A stretch of DNA of 64,000 nucleotides from Streptomyces rimosus (GTDB lineage Bacteria > Actinomycetota > Actinomycetes > Streptomycetales > Streptomycetaceae). Below, piece by piece: positions 62,826 through 64,000 of the stretch (the stretch's first letter is position 1; each line of letters starts with the position of its first letter). The position numbers were made by a program, and so were the translations under genes. Where the stretch lies: the NCBI RefSeq assembly GCF_008704655.1, contig NZ_CP023688.1, forward strand, positions 7,694,501 through 7,758,500, read 5' to 3'. Under the pieces are notes generated by a model. The model saw nothing but the letters and a program-made list of their open reading frames with translations. It was not told the origin of the DNA and ran no database searches.

Positions 62826-63982
62826 GGATCGGAATTGTCTGTCCGTATTCGTGGGACGTCCCCGGTGGCGTCCAGTTCCACGTACGGGACCTGGCCGAGC
62901 ATCTGATCCGGCTGGGGCACGAGGTGTCCGTCCTCGCCCCGGCGGACGACGAGACACCGCTGCCGCCGTACGTGGTCTCCGCCGGACGCGCCGTACCCGT
63001 GCGGTACAACGGCTCGGTCGCCCGGCTCAACTTCGGCTTCCTGTCGGCCGCCCGGGTCCGCCGCTGGCTGCACGACGGCGCGTTCGACGTCATCCACATC
63101 CACGAACCCGGCACGCCGTCGGTCGGGCTGCTCGCCTGCTGGGCCGCGCAGGGCCCGATCGTGGCCACCTTCCACACCTCCAACCCGCGCTCCCGCGTCA
63201 TGATCGCGGCGTATCCGATCCTGCAGCCCGCGCTGGAGAAGATCAGCGCGCGGATTGCGGTGAGCGAGTACGCGCGGCGCACCCTGGTCGAGCACCTCGG
63301 GGGCGACGCGGTGGTCATCCCCAACGGCGTCGACGTGGACTTCTTCGCCCGGGCCGAGCCGAGGCCGGAGTGGCAGGGCCGCACGATCGGCTTCATAGGA
63401 CGCATCGACGAGCCCCGCAAGGGGCTGCCCGTCCTGATGCGGGCGCTGCCGCGGATCCTCGCCGAGGTTCCGGACGCGCGGCTGCTGGTCGCCGGCCGCG
63501 GCGACGAGGAGGAGGCCGTCGCGGAACTGCCCGCCGAGCTGCGGTCGCGGGTGGAGTTCCTGGGGATGGTCAGCGACGAGGACAAGGCGCGGCTGCTGCG
63601 CAGCGTGGATCTGTACGTCGCGCCCAACACCGGGGGTGAGTCGTTCGGGATCATTCTCGTCGAGGCGATGTCGGCGGGGGCGCCGGTGCTTGCCAGTGAC
63701 CTCGACGCGTTCGCGCAGGTTCTGGATCAAGGGGAGGCGGGGGAGCTGTTCGCCAATGAGTCCGCGGAGGCGCTCGCCGCCGCGGCTGTGCGTCTTCTCG
63801 GTGATCCGGCGCGTCTGGAGGAGCTGCGGGAGCGGGGGAGCCGGCATGTGCGGCGGTTCGACTGGGGGACTGTGGGGGCCGACATTCTTGCGGTGTACGA
63901 GACGGTTGCTTCGGGGGCGGCGGCTGTGGCTACGGATGAGCGGGTGGGGTTTCGGGGGCGGTGGGGGTTGGCTCGGGAGTAG
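62822..63982 (+). CDS. pimA: PimA-type phosphatidylinositol alpha-mannosyltransferase
   Basis: A 386-residue GT4 glycosyltransferase. The N-terminus IVCPYSWDVPGGVQFHVRDL is diagnostic; the acceptor region has IHIHEPGTPSVGLLACWAAQ, and the donor site has the E-x7-E motif in PNTGGESFGIILVEAMSAG. It adds the first mannose from GDP-mannose to phosphatidylinositol. The TTG at 62822 overlaps the upstream stop (TTGA) and has GGAG about seven bases upstream. The gene ends 18 bases before the window edge. Confidence 0.93.
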   Translation: MRIGIVCPYSWDVPGGVQFHVRDLAEHLIRLGHEVSVLAPADDETPLPPYVVSAGRAVPVRYNGSVARLNFGFLSAARVRRWLHDGAFDVIHIHEPGTPSVGLLACWAAQGPIVATFHTSNPRSRVMIAAYPILQPALEKISARIAVSEYARRTLVEHLGGDAVVIPNGVDVDFFARAEPRPEWQGRTIGFIGRIDEPRKGLPVLMRALPRILAEVPDARLLVAGRGDEEEAVAELPAELRSRVEFLGMVSDEDKARLLRSVDLYVAPNTGGESFGIILVEAMSAGAPVLASDLDAFAQVLDQGEAGELFANESAEALAAAAVRLLGDPARLEELRERGSRHVRRFDWGTVGADILAVYETVASGAAAVATDERVGFRGRWGLARE

Positions 63983-64000
63983 GGGGCCCTGGTCCGCGCA

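Overview
This is a GC-rich actinomycete chromosome segment, almost certainly from a Streptomyces. The evidence is strong third-codon-position G/C, frequent GTG and TTG starts, apparently leaderless genes, a clear ssgB sporulation gene, phosphatidylinositol mannoside genes and Streptomyces-type gene pairs (ATP-binding protein/XRE regulator, PASTA-less Ser/Thr kinase, PGPGW membrane protein). No plasmid, phage or transposase gene is recognisable.

Layout. 1-3.5 kb: argJ (5' truncated by the window edge), argB, argD, argR, overlapping or tightly spaced. 3.5-12.9 kb: a block lying between argR and argG, two genes that are neighbours in some streptomycetes. It holds an amidohydrolase, a divergent ATP-binding protein/XRE regulator pair, then a six-gene minus-strand locus (10.9 to 6.9 kb): Crp-type cyclic-nucleotide regulator, class III cyclase-like protein, small protein, 251-residue protein, HTH protein, TIR/deoxyribosyltransferase-like protein. 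A 1.2 kb stretch without a credible gene, tRNA-Pro(GGG) and a DUF488 gene follow. 12.9-18 kb: argG, argH, and a TetR/MFS efflux pair with its own palindromic operator. 18-24.7 kb: secreted nucleotidase, PlsC-like acyltransferase, glycerophosphodiester phosphodiesterase, GNAT, two small membrane proteins, HAD phosphatase. 24.7-27.9 kb: metNIQ preceded by a short ORF rich in Cys and Met codons. 28-36.5 kb: corrin/siroheme genes (cobL, a huge BluB-CobT fusion, cysG) and an rRNA methyltransferase. 36.5-49.2 kb: kinase, small proteins, five minus-strand tRNAs (Gly, Cys, 3x Val-GAC), pabB-pabC, DsbA-like, ssgB, and two plus-strand tRNA-Val(CAC). 49.2-64 kb: exonuclease, a DUF4365-like gene pair, thrS, HIT protein, two exported proteins, a large membrane protein, an EF-G-like GTPase and the pgsA-acyltransferase-pimA operon of PIM synthesis.

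The most interesting part is the minus-strand locus at 6880-10927. Its last five genes are joined by GTGA or TGATG stop/start overlaps. The cyclase-like protein and the small protein share a short repeated motif (G-V-x-V-G-x-x-V-x-G-x-I-x-I/V) resembling bacterial amyloid signalling motifs. The last gene encodes a predicted NAD/nucleotide glycosidase-fold effector, and the first a cNMP-binding transcription factor. I read it as a candidate cyclic-nucleotide and/or amyloid-signalled immunity or cell-suicide locus. Its components resemble those of Pycsar-like and NLR-associated systems, but I do not recognise the arrangement. This is inference from sequence only.
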